DNA of 64,000 nucleotides, from the NCBI RefSeq assembly GCF_042767895.1, contig NC_091589.1, positions 19,228,770 to 19,292,769 of the forward strand. Reading direction: 5' to 3'. The notes beneath the pieces were generated by a model. That model made no database searches and had not been told where the DNA came from. It saw nothing but the letters and a program-made list of their open reading frames with translations. This stretch comes from Penaeus vannamei (taxonomy: Eukaryota > Arthropoda > Malacostraca > Decapoda > Penaeidae). Numbering within the stretch: the first letter of the stretch is position 1; each line of letters begins with the position of its first letter. A program made the position numbers and the translations under genes. This document shows positions 1-13,501 of this stretch, one piece after another.

Positions 1-2355
1 GTACTCATTTTATTATTATTATCATTATAGTCATCATTCTTATGATTATCATCATTATAGTCATTATCGTCATGATAATCATTATTATCATTATCATTAT
101 TGCAGTTATAATGATTATTATGCTAATTATTACTGTCATTTTTATCATTATAACTATTTTTATAATGATAATAACAATAATGATACTTTTAAAAATAATA
201 ATGACAATAATACTCATTATAATAACAATAATAATATTATTTCTATTGTCATTATTAGTATGAAAATTATTAGAATAGAGTTCATTATTGCTATTATTGC
301 AGTAATTATCAAAATTATCATTATAATTCTCATTTTATTATTATTATTATTATTGTCATTATCATGATAATTATCATCATTATTGTTATAAGTAAAGGCA
401 TTATCATGAAAGTCATTATAATTACGTGAATTTATGATAAAATAATAATTATCTTTTAGATGCAATAAAGGTTTTTTTTCGACCTTTCTCTCATAAGGCT
501 GTAATACGCAAGATTTTGCCGTTTTTTCGACTTATGGGATTTTATTAGTTTTAGCCTTCTTTTCATTATAAGAGGACTCTATAATTATTATTATCACCAT
601 TATCATCCTTATTGTCATTATTCTTATGATTATCGTCATTATTGTCATTATCGTCATGATTATCATTATTATCATTATCATTATTGTAGTTATAATGATT
701 ATTATGTTAATTATTACTGTCATTTTCATCATTATAACTATTTTTATAAGGATAATATGAATAATGATAATTTTAGAAATAATAATGACAATAATACTCT
801 TTATAATAACAATAATAATGATATTATTATTATTTCTATTGTCATAATTTGTATGAAAATTATTAGAATAGAGTTCATTATTGCTATTATTGCAGTAATT
901 ATCAAAATTATCATTATAATTATCATTTTATTATTATTATCATCATTATTATTGTCATTATCATCATAATTATCATCATTATTGTTAATAATAAAGGAAT
1001 TATCATGAAAATCATCATAATTACCTGAATTCATGTTAAAATCATCATAATTATCATTTAGAAGCGAAAAAGGGTTTATTTTGACTTTTCTCTTTAAAGG
1101 CTGTAATACGCTAGATTTTGCCTTTTTTTTCGACTTATGTAGTTTTATTAGTTTTAGCCTTGATTTCATTATAAATGGACTCTATGATTATTATTATCAT
1201 CATTATCATCATTATTGTCATTATTCCTATGACTATCATCATTATTGTTATTATCGTCATGATTATCATTATCATCATTATTATTATTGCAGTTATAATG
1301 ATTATTATGCTAATTTTTACTGTCATTTTCATCATTAAAACTATTTTTATAATGATAATAACAATAATAATAATTTTAGAAATAATAATGATAATAATAC
1401 TCATTATAATAACAATAATAATGACATTATTATTATATCTATTGTCATTATTAGCTTGAAAATTATTAGAATAGAGTTCATTATTGCTATTTTTGCACTA
1501 ATTATCATAAATATCATTATAATTATCACTTTATTATTATTATCTTCATTATTATTGTCATTATCATCATAATCATCATCATTATTGTTAATAATATAGG
1601 AATTATCATGAAAATAATCATAATTACCTGAATTCATGTTAAAATCATCAATTCATGTTAAAAGCGAAAAAGGTTTTTTTTCGACTTTTCTCTCAAAAGG
1701 CTGTAATACCATAGATTTTGCCGTATTTCGACTTTTGGGATTTGATTAGTTTTATCCTTTATTTCATTATAAATGGACTCTATGATTATTATTATCATTA
1801 TCATCATTATTGTCATTATTTTTATGATTATCATCATTATAGTCATGATTATCATTATTATAATTATCATTATTGCAGTTATAATGATTATTATGCTAAT
1901 TATTACTGTCATTTTCATCATTATAATTATTCTTATAATGATAATAACCAAAATGATAATTTTAGAAATGATAATGACAATGATATTCATTATAATAAGA
2001 ATAATAATTATCTTATCATTATTTTTATTTTCATTATTAGTATAAACAATATTAGAATAGAATTAATTATTGCTATTATTGCAGTAATTATCAAAATTAT
2101 TACTATAATTATCATTTTATTATTATTATCATCAGTATTATTGTCATTATCATCATAATAATCATTTTTATTATTAATAATAAAGGATTTATCATGAAAA
2201 TTATTATAATTATTATTATTTTATTATTATTATTATCATCATTATTATTATAATTATCATTTTATTATTATTATCATCATTATTATTGTCATTATCATCA
2301 TAATTATCATCATTATTCTTAATAATAAAGGATTTATCATGAAAATCTAAATAAT
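1..2355 (+). repeat. Satellite array 1, first part (about 575-bp units)
   Basis: Tandem units made mostly of ATT/ATC/ATG triplets around a conserved core of about 120 bp. The core contains GCGAAAAAGG, TTTTTTCGACC, CTGTAATACGCTAGATTTTG, a second TTTTTTCGAC, TTTTATTAGTTTTAGCCTTT and ATGGACTCTATGATT. The last motif marks unit starts at about 1175 and 1773, and a variant lies near 570. Positions 1-40 are a hybrid that jumps from the late part of one unit to the middle of the next. Bases 148-1500 closely resemble 5187-6400 and 28751-30050, which points to a higher-order block. At 2175 and 2320 a segment around AATAATAAAGGATTTATCAT is duplicated just before an LTR fragment interrupts the array. No gene is seen. 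Confidence 0.93.
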
Positions 2356-2668
2356 TGTAGCAGTGCGTAGACCCAGTAGACTTAAGTTGTCTCGTTGAGT
2401 CCGGGCTCAACCGCGAATATGGAGTTTTTGCTCAAGGAAAAAGATTCGTCTGCAGTGAACAGATGTAAGATTCCAGTAGGTTCGGGAACCGTGTGTGTTG
2501 TGTAAGTGGGTGTAGGCGTTGTGTAAGAAAAGGGTGGAAGGAAAGTACAGGATGCATGTACTAAATGTTGGATGTGTAGGTGTGTAGATTTGAAAAGGGA
2601 GATAGCGTAGGCTGAGCGTCTGCGTGGACGTGTTTCAAAGAAAAAAGCAAGATCATAGAATTCTTCTT
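2356..2668 (-). mobile_element. Truncated gypsy-family LTR fragment (locus C)
   Basis: The fragment starts exactly at the LTR terminus TGTAG and follows the LTR for 313 bp to GAATTCTTCTT, where satellite resumes abruptly at AATACTCATTAT. It lacks the nested 1.3-kb solo LTR: GGATGTGTAGGTGTGTAG is uninterrupted. It also lacks about 31 bp between TTCCAG and TAGGTTCGGG that the other copies have. It is closer to the right LTR of element B (53784-56079) than to LTR A. The satellite phase differs on the two sides, so this is not a clean insertion. It is a deletion remnant or the product of exchange. Confidence 0.88.
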
Positions 2669-3079
2669 AATACTCATTATAATAACAATAATAATGATAT
2701 TACTATTATTTCTATTGTCATTATTAGTATGAAAATTATTAGAATAGAGTACATTATTGCTATTATTGCAGTAATTATCAAAATTATCATTATAATACTC
2801 ATTTTATTATTATTAGCATCATTATTATTGTCATTATCATCATAATTATCCTCATTATTGTTAATAATAAAGGCATTATCATGAAAATCATAGAAATTAC
2901 CTGAATTAATGTTAAAACCATCATTATTATCATTTAAAAGCGAGAAAGGTTTTTCGACCTTTCTCTCACAAGGCTGTAATACGATAGATTTTCGTATTTT
3001 CGACTTTTGGCATTTTATTAGTTTTAGCCTTTATTCATTATAAAAGGTCTCAAAAACCTGCATATTTTGCCGTTTTTTC

Positions 3080-3300
3080 GACTAATGGGATTTTATTAGA
3101 TTTTAATTTGTATGAAAAAAATAGAATAGAGTACATTATTGCTATTATTGAAGTAATTATGAAAATTATCATTATAATACTCAATTTATTATTATCATCA
3201 TTATTATTGTCATTATCATCATAATTATCCTCATTATGGTAATAATAAAGGTATTATAGAGAAAATCCTAGTAATTACCTGAATTAATGTTAAAATCATC
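3080..3300 (+). repeat. Satellite deletion-derivative unit (first copy)
   Basis: In this unit the core (GGGATTTTATTAGA) jumps directly to TTTTAATTTGTATGAAA, omitting roughly 390 bp of the normal unit. The same breakpoint occurs again at 4685-4705, so this variant arose once and was copied. Just upstream, at 3040-3080, there is an extra fragment of the core (ATTTTGCCGTTTTTTCGAC). Confidence 0.75.
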
Positions 3301-4147
3301 ATTATCATTCAAAAGCAAAAAGGCGGGTTTTTCGACCTTTCTCTCAAAAGGCTGTAATACGCTAGATTTTGCCGTTTTTTCGACTTTGGAGATTTTATTA
3401 GTTTTAGCCTTAATTTCATCATAAATGGACTCTATGGTTATTATTATCATCATTATCAGCATTACTGTCATTATTCTTATGATTATCATCATTATAGTCA
3501 TTTTGCCATTTTTAGACTTTATTTCATTATAAATGAACTCTATGATTCTTATTATCACCATTATCATCCTTATTGTCATTATTCTTATGATTATCATCAT
3601 TATTGTCATTATCGTCATGATTTTCATTATTATCATTATCATTTTTGTAGTTATAATGATTATTATGTTAATTATTATTGTCATTTTCATCATTATAAGT
3701 ATTTTTATAAGGATAATAAGAATAATGATAATTTTAGAAATAATAAGGCCAATAATACCCTTTATAATAACAATAATAATGATATTATTATTATTTCTAT
3801 TGTCATAATTTGTATGAAAATTATAAGAATAGAGTTCATTATTGCTATTATCTAAATTATCATTATAATTATCATTTCATTATTATTATAATTATTATTA
3901 TTGTCATTATCATTATAATTATCATCATTATTGTCAATGATAAAGGAATTTTCATGAAAATCATGATAAATACCTGATTTCATATAAAATCATCATAATT
4001 ATCATTTAAAATCGAAAAAGTTTTTTTTCGACTTTTCTCTCTCTTTTGAAATTTTATTAGTTGTAGCCTTTATTTCATTACAAATGGACTCTATGATTAT
4101 TATTACCATCATTATCATCATTATTGTCATTATTCTTATGACTATCT

Positions 4148-4235
4148 GATAATGATAATAATGGTAATCATGACGATAATGACAATAATGATTTATTGTC
4201 ATTATCGACATGATTATCATTATTATAATTGTCAT
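4148..4235. repeat. Satellite fold-back (small inverted segment)
   Basis: At 4148-4190 the sequence GATAATGATAATAATGG...CAATAATGAT is the reverse complement of the tract that normally occupies this place. It is followed immediately at 4192-4235 by the tract in normal orientation (TTATTGTCATTATCGACATG). The two arms of about 42 bp pair almost fully with practically no loop. The unit is lengthened accordingly. This is typical of a template switch during replication or repair. Confidence 0.85.
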
Positions 4236-4684
4236 TATTGCAGTTATAATGATTATTATGGTAATTAGTACGGTCATTTTCATCATTAAAACTATTTTTT
4301 ATAATAAAATAACAATAATAATTTTAGAAATAAAAATGACAATAATAATCATTATAATAACAATAATAATGATATTATCATTATTTCTATTGTCATTATT
4401 AGTATGAAAATTATCAGAATAGCGTTCATTATTGCTATTATTGCAGTAATTATCAAAATTATCATTATAATTTTCATTTTATTATTATTATCATCCTTAT
4501 TATTGTCATTATCATTATAATTATCATCATTATTGTTAATAATAAAGGCATTATCATGAAAATCATCATAATTACCTGAATTCCTGTTAAAATCATCATA
4601 ATTATCATTTAGAAGCGTAAAAGATTTTTTTCGACCTTTCTCTCAAAAGGCTGCAGATTTTGCCGTTTTTTTCGACATATGGGA

Positions 4685-5023
4685 TATTATTAGATTTTAA
4701 TTAGTATGAAAGTTATTATAATAGAGTACATTATTGCTATTATTGCAGTAATTATCAAAATTATCATTATAATACTCATTTTATTATTATTATCATCATT
4801 ATTATTGTCATTATCATCATAATTATCCTCATTATTGTTAATAATAAAGGCATTATCATGAAAATCATAGTAATTACCTGAATTAATGTTAAAATCATCA
4901 TTATTATCATTTAAAAGCAAGAAAGGTTTTTTTCGAGCTTTCTCTCACAAGGCTGTAATACGATAGATTTTGCGGTTTTTCGACTTTTGGCATTTTATTA
5001 GTTTTAGCCTTTATTCATTATAA
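4685..5023 (+). repeat. Satellite deletion-derivative unit (second copy)
   Basis: Same junction as at 3080-3100 (GGGATATTATTAGA then TTTTAATTAGTATGAAA), with the same downstream variants GAATAGAGTACATT, AATTATCCTCATTATTG and TTGGCATTTTATTAG. The shared rare variants show that 2735-3300 and 4690-5024 share a recent common origin. Confidence 0.78.
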
Positions 5024-8000
5024 ATGGTCTCTATGATTATTATTATCATCATTATCATCATTACTGTCATTATTCTTATGATTATCATCATTATAGTCAT
5101 TATCGTCATGATTATCGTTATTATCATTATCATTATTGCAGTTATAATGATTATTATGCTAATTATTACTGTCATTTTTATCATTATAACTATTTTTATA
5201 ATGATAATAACAATAATGATACTTTTAAAAATAATAATGACAAAAATACTCATTATAATAACAATAATAATATTATTTCTATTGTCATTATTTGTATGAC
5301 AATTATTAGAATAGAGTTCATTATTGCTATTATTGCAGTGATTATCAAAATTATCATCATAATTCTCATTTCTTATTATCATGATTATTATTGTCATTAT
5401 CATCATAATTATCATCATTATTGTTATTAATGAAGGAATTATCATGAAAATCTTCATAATTACCTGAATTTATGATGAAATCATTATAATCATCATTTAA
5501 TTGCAAAAAAAGTTTTTTTTTGACCTTTTTCTCATAAGGCTTTAATACGGAAGATTTTGCCGTTTTTTTATACGTATGGGATTTTATTAGTTTTAGCATT
5601 TATTTAATTATAAATGGACTCTATGATTATTATTATCACCATTATCATCCTTATTGTCATTATTCTTATGATTATCATCATTATTGTCATTATCGTCATG
5701 ATTATCATTATTATCATTATCATTATTGTAGTTATAATGATTATTATGTTAATTATTACTGTCATTTTCATCATTATAAATATTTTTTTAAGGATTATAG
5801 GAATAATCATAATTTTAGAAATAATAATGACAATAATACTCTTTATAATATAAATAATTATGATATAATTATTATTTCTAATTTCATTATTAGTATGAAA
5901 ATTATTAGAATAGAGTTCATTATTGCTATTATTGCAGAAATTATCAAAATTATTATTATAATTATCATTTTATTATCATTATCATCATTATTATTGTCAT
6001 TATCATCATAATCATCATTATTGTTAATAAGAAAGGCATTATCATGAAAATCATCATAATTGCCTGAATTCCTGTTAAAATCAATATAATTATCATTTAA
6101 AAGCGAAAAAAGTTTTTTTTCGACCTTTCTCTCTCTTTGGAAATTTTATTAGTTTTAGCCTATATTTCATTATAAATGGACTCTATGATTATTATTATCA
6201 TTATCATCATTATTGTCATTATTCTTATGACTCATCATTATTATCATTATCATTATTGCAGTTATAATTATTATTATGCTAATTATTACGGTCATTTTCA
6301 TCATTAAAACTATTTTTATAATGATAATAATAATAATAATAATAATAATGATTTTAGAAATAATAATGACAATAATACTCATTATAATAACAATAATAAT
6401 GGTACTATTATTCTTTCTATTGTCATTATTAGTATGAAAATTATTAGAATAGAGTTCATTATTACTATTATTGCAGTAATTATCAAAATTATCATTATAA
6501 TTCTCATTTTATTATCATCATTATTATTGTAATTATCATTATAATTGTCCTCATTATTGTTTATAATGTAGGAATTATCATGAAAATTCTCATAATTACC
6601 TGAATTGATGTTAAAATCATCATAATTATCATTTAAATGCAAAAAAGGGGTTTTCGACCTTTCTATGAAAAGGCTGTAATACGCTATATTTTGCCGTTTT
6701 TCGAACTTTGGGATTTTATTAGTTTTAGCCTTTATTTCATTATAAATTGACTCTATGATTATTATTATCACCATTATCATCCTTATTGTCTTTATTCCTT
6801 TGATTATCATAATTATCATTAACATTATTTCAGTTATAATGATTTTAAATTTAATTATTATTATCATTTTCATCATTATGACAATTTCTATAATAATAAT
6901 AACAATAATGATAATTTTAGTAACAACAATGACAATAATACTCTTTATAATAACAATAATAATAATCATCATTATTATTGTCATAATCATAATAATCATC
7001 ATCATTATTGTTAATAATTAGGGCATTATCATGAAAATCATCATAATTACCTGAATTAATGTTAAAATTCTCATAATTATCATTTAAAAGCGAAAAAGGT
7101 TTTTTTTTCGACCTATCTCTCAAAACGCTGTAATACGCTAGATTTTGCCGTTTTTTCGACTTTTGGAATTTTATTAGTTTTCGCCTTTATTTCATAATGA
7201 ATGGACTCTCTCATTATTTCTATCCCCATTATCATTATTGTCATTATTCTTATGATTATCAGCATTATTGTCATTATCGTCATGATCATCATTATTATCA
7301 TTATCATTATTGCAGTTATAATGATTATTATAGTAATTATTACTGTCATTTTCACCATTAAAACTATTTTTATAATGATAATTTTAGAAATAATAATGAC
7401 AATAATGCTCATTATAATATCAATTATAATGATATTATTATAATTTGTTTTGTCATTATTAGTATGAAAGATATTAGAATAGAGTTCATTATTGCTATTA
7501 TTGCAGTAATTATCAATATTATCATTATAGTTATCGTTTTATTATTATCATCACTGTTATTGTCATTACCATCATAATTACCATCATTATTGTTAATAAT
7601 GAAGGCACTACCATGAAAATCATTATAATTACCTGAATTAATGTTAAAATCATAATTATCATTTAAAAGTGAAAAAGTTTTTTTTCCACCTTTCTCTCAA
7701 AAGCCTGTAATACGCTAGATTTTGCCGTTTTTTCGACTTATGGGATTTTATTAGTTTTAGCCTTTATTTCATTATAAATGGACTATGATTATTATTATCA
7801 ACATTATCATAATCATTATCATTATTCTTATGATTATCATCCTTATAGTCATTATCGTCATGATTATCATTATTATCATTATCATTATTGCAGTTATAAT
7901 AAATATTTTGTTAATTATTACTGTCATTTTCATCATTATAATTATTTTTATAATCATAATAACAATAATGATAATTTCAGAAATAAAAATGACAATAATA

Positions 8001-11000
8001 CTCATTATAATAATAATAATAATTATGTTATTTTTATTTCTATTGTCATTATTAGTATAAACATTATTAGAATAGAGTTCAATATTGCTATTATTGCAGA
8101 AATTATCAAATTTATCATTATAATTATCATTTTATTATTATTATCATCATTATTATTGTTATCATCATCATAAATATCATCTTTATTGTTAATAATGAGG
8201 GAATTATCATTAAAATCATCATAATTACATGATTTAATATTAAAATCATCATAATTATTATTTAAAAGCGAAAAAGATTTTTTCGACTTTTCTCTCATAG
8301 GGCTGTAATACGCTAGATTTATCCGTTTTTCAACTTTTGTGATTTTACTAGTTTTCGCCTTTATTTCATTATAAATGGACTCTATGATTATTATTATCAT
8401 CATTATCATCATTATTGTCATTATTCTTATGATTATCAGCATTATTGTCATTATCGTCATGATTATCATTATTATCATTATAATTATTGCAGTTATAATG
8501 ATTATTATGCTAATTATTAGTCCTTTTCATCATTATAACTATTTTTGTAATGATACTAACGATAATGATAATTTTAGAAATAATAATGACAATAATACTC
8601 ATTATAACAACAAAAAAAAAATTATTATTTCTATTGTCATTATTAGTATGAAAATTATTACAACAGAGTTCATTATTGCTACTATTGCAGTAATTATCAA
8701 AATTATCATTATAATTATCATTATTCATCATTATTATTGTCATTATCATCATAATTATCATCATTATTGTTAATAATAAAGGAATTATCATGAAATCATC
8801 TTAATTACGTGCATTAATGTTAGAATCATCATTATTATCATTTAAAAGTGAGAAAGAGGGGTTTTCGACGTCTCAAAAGTCTGTAATAAGATAGATTTTG
8901 CGGTTTTTCGACATGGGATTTTATTAGTTTTCGCCTTTATTTAATGATAAATGGACTGTAAGATTATTATTATCATCATTATCATCATTACTGTCGTTAT
9001 TCATATGATTATCATCATCATAGTCATTATCGTCATGATTATCATTATTGCAGTTATAATGATTATTATGCTAATTATCATTTTTATCATTATACCTATT
9101 TTTATAATGATAACAATAAAGATAATTTTAGAAATAATAATGACAATAATACATATTGTAATAACAATAATAATGATATTATTACTATTTCTATTGTTGT
9201 TTTAAAAATGAAAATTATTAGAATAGAGTTCATTATTGCTATTACTGCAGTAATTATCAAAATTATCATTAAAATTCTCATTTTATTATTATTATCATTA
9301 TTATTGTCATTATCATCATAATTATTGTTATTATCATCATAATTATCATCATTATTGTTAATAATAAAGGAATTATTATGAAAATCATCATAATTACCTG
9401 AATTGATGTTAAAATCATCATAATTATCATTTTATTGCGAAAAATGCGTTTTTTCTATCTTTCTCTCAAAGCCTGTAATACGCTAGATTTTGCCATTCTT
9501 TCGACTTCTGGGATTTTATTGGTTTTAACCTTTATTTAATTAAAAATGGACTCTATTATTATCACCATTATCATCCTCATTATCATTATTCTTATAATTA
9601 TCATCCTTATAGTCATAATCTTTATGATTATCATTATTATCGTTATCATTATTGTAGTTATAATGATTATTATGTTAATTATTACTGTCCTTGTTTATCA
9701 TTATAACTATTTATGTAATGATAATACCAATATTTATAATTTTAGAAATAATAATGACAATAATACTCATTATAATAACAATTATAATGACATTATTATA
9801 ATTTCTATTGTCATTATTAGTATGAAAATTATTACAATAGAGTTCATTATTGCTATTATTGCAGTAATTATCAAAATTATCATTATGATTATCATTATAT
9901 TATTATTATCATTATTATTTTCATTATCATCATAATTATCATCATTAATGTTAATAATAAAGGAATTATCATGAAAATCATCATTATTATCATTTAAAAG
10001 AGAGAAAAGAGTTTTTTCGACCTTTCTCTCAAAAGGCTGTAAACGATTGATTTTGCGGTAATTATAAATGGACTGTATGGTTATTATTATCATTATCATC
10101 ATTACTGTCAATATTCTCATGATTATAATCATTATCATCATTACTGTCATTATTTTCATGATTATCATCATTATAGTCATTATCGTCTTCATTATAATAA
10201 TTATCATTATCATTATTGCAGTTATAATGATTATTATGCTAATTATTACTGTCATTTTCATCATTATAACTATTTGTATAATGATAATAACAATAATGAT
10301 AATTTTAGAAATAATAATGACAATAATACTCTTTTTAATAAGAAAAATAATGATATTATTATTATTTCTATTGTCATTATTAGTATGAAAATTATTAGAA
10401 TAGAGTTCTTTATTGCTATTATTGCAGTTATTATCAACATTATCATTAATATTCTCATTTTATTATTATTATCATTATTATTATTGTCATTATCATCATA
10501 ATTATCATCATTATTGTTAATGATAAAGGCATTATCATAAAAATCATCATAATTACCTGAATTAATGTTAAATTCATCATAATTATCATTTAAAAGCGAA
10601 AAAGGTTTTATTTCGACCTTTCTCTCAAAAGGCTGTAATACGCTAGATTTTGCCGTTGTTTCGACTTTTGGGATTTTATTAGTTTCTTCCTTTAATTCTA
10701 TGATTAATATTATCACCATTATCATCCTTATTATCATTATTCATATGATTATCATCAATATAGTCATTATCTTCACGATTATCATTATTATCATTATCAT
10801 TATTGCAGTTATAATGATTATTATGGTAATTATTACTGTCATTTTCATCATTATAACTATTTTTATAATGACAATAATAATAATAATAATTTTAGAAATA
10901 ATAATGACAATAATACTCATTATAATAACAATAATAATGATATTATTATTATTTCTATTGTCATTATTAGTAAGAAAATTATTGGAATAGAGTTCATTAT

Positions 11001-13399
11001 TGCTATTATTGCAGGAATTGTTAAAATTATCATTATAAGTATCATTTTATTATTATTATCATCATTATTATTGTCATCATCTTAATTATCATTATTGTTA
11101 ATAATAAAATCACTATAATAAAAATTATCATAATTACCTGAATTAATGTTAAAATCATCATAATTATCATTTAAAAGCGAAAAAGGAGGTTTTTCGACCT
11201 TTCTCTCAAAACGCTGTAATAAGCTAGATTTTGCCGTTTTTTCAACTTTTGTGATTTTATTAGTTTTCGCTTTTATTTCATTATAAATGGACTATATGAT
11301 TATTATTATCATCATTATCATCATTATTGTCATTATTCTTATGATTATCAGCATTATTGTCATTATCGTCATGATTATCATTATTATCATTATCATTATT
11401 GCAGTTATAATGATTATTATGCTAATTATTACTCTCATTTTCATCATTATAACTATTTTTATAATGATAATACCAATATTGATAATTTTAGAAATAATAA
11501 TGACAATAATACTCATTATAATAACAATAATAATGATATTATTATTATTTCTATTGTCATTATTGGTATGGAAATTAATAGAATTGAGTTCATTATTGCT
11601 ATTATTTCAGTTATTATCAAAATTATCATTTTATTATTATTATCATCTTTATTATTGACGTCATGATCATAATTATCCTCATTATTGTTAATAATAAAGG
11701 AATTATCATGAAAATCAGCATAATTACCTGAATTAATGATAAAATCATCATAATTATCATTTAAAGGCGAAAAAGGAGGTTTTTCGACCTGAGCCTGAAA
11801 TACGCTAGATTTTGCCGTTTTTTCGACTTATGGGATTTTATTAGTTTTAGCCTTTATTTCATTATAAATGGACTCTATGATTACTATTATCAGCATTATC
11901 ATTATTATCATTATTCTTATGATTATCATTAATATAGTCATTATAGTCATGATTATCATTATCGTTATTATCATTATCATTATTGCAGTTATAATGATTA
12001 TTATGCTAATTATTAGTCCTTTTCATCATTATAACTATTTTTATAATGATAATAACAATAATGATAATTTTAGAAATAATGATGATAATACTCATTATAA
12101 TAACAATAATAGTGATATCATTATCATTTGTATTGTCATTAATAATATGGATATTATTAGAATAGAGATCATTATTGCTATTATTGCAGTAATTATCAAA
12201 ATTATCATTATAATTATCATTTTATTATTATCATTATAATTATCATTTTATTATTATCATTATAATTATCATTTTATTATTATCATCAATATCATTGTCA
12301 TAATCATCATAATTATCGTCATTATTGTTAATAATAAAGGCATTATCATGAAAATCATCATAATTACCTGAATTGACGTTAAAATCATCATAATTATCAT
12401 TTAAAAGCGAAAAAGCGTTTTTTTTTTTTTACCTTTCTCTCAGGAGGCTGTAATACGCTAGATTTTGCCGTTTTTTCGACTTTATTTATGTTATTTTATT
12501 CGTTTTCGCCTTTATTATTATTATCATCATCATCCATATTGTCATTATCGTCATGAATATCCTTATTAAAATTTTCATTATTATGGTATAATAATTATTA
12601 TGTTAATTATTGCTGTTATTTTCATCATTATAACTATTTTTATAATGATAATAACAATGATAATTTTAGAATGACAATAATACACATTATAATAACAATA
12701 ATAATGATACTATTATTTCTATTGTCATTATTAGTATGAAAATTATTAGAATAGAGTTCATTATTGCTATTATTGCAGTAATTATAAAAAATCATTATAA
12801 TTATCATTTTATTATCATCATCATTATTGTCATTATCATCATAATTATCATCATTATTGTTTATAATAAAGGAATTATCATGAAAATCATCATAATTACC
12901 TGAATTAATGTCAAAATCATCATTATTATCATTTATAAGCGAAATTTTTTTTTTCCACCTTTCTCTCATACTCTAGATTTTGCCGTTTTTTCGACTTATG
13001 GGATTTTATTAGTTTTAGTCTTTATTTCATAATAAATGCACTATGATTATTATTATCATCATCATTATTGTAAATATTCTCATGAATATCATCATTATAG
13101 TAATTATCGTCATGATTATCATTATTATCATTATCATTATTGCAGTTATAATGATTATTATGCTAATAATTACTCTCATTATAACTATTTTTATAATGAT
13201 AATAACAATAATGATAATTTTAGAAATAATAATAACAATAATACTCATTATCATTACAATAATAATTATATTCTTATTTCCAATGTCATTATTGGTATGA
13301 AAATTTTTAGAATAGAGTTCATTATTGGTATTATTGCAGTAATTATCAAAAGTATTATAATTCTCATTTTATTATTATCATCATTATTATTGTCATTAT

Positions 13400-13501
13400 C
13401 ATCATAATTATCAACATTTTTGTTAATAATAAAGGCATTATCATGAAAATCATCATAATTATCAACATTTTTGTTAATAATAAAGGCATTATCATGAAAA
13501 T
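13400..13501 (+). repeat. 51-bp tandem duplication inside a satellite unit
   Basis: The segment running from ATCATAATTATCAACATTTT to ATTATCATGAAAATC is present twice head to tail with a period of 51 bp. It is a local slippage or short tandem duplication within one unit. Confidence 0.85.

Noticed and set aside
2930..3040. CENP-B box or other known centromere motif in the satellite core
   Set aside because: No match to the CENP-B consensus was seen. The centromeric role of this satellite is unknown.
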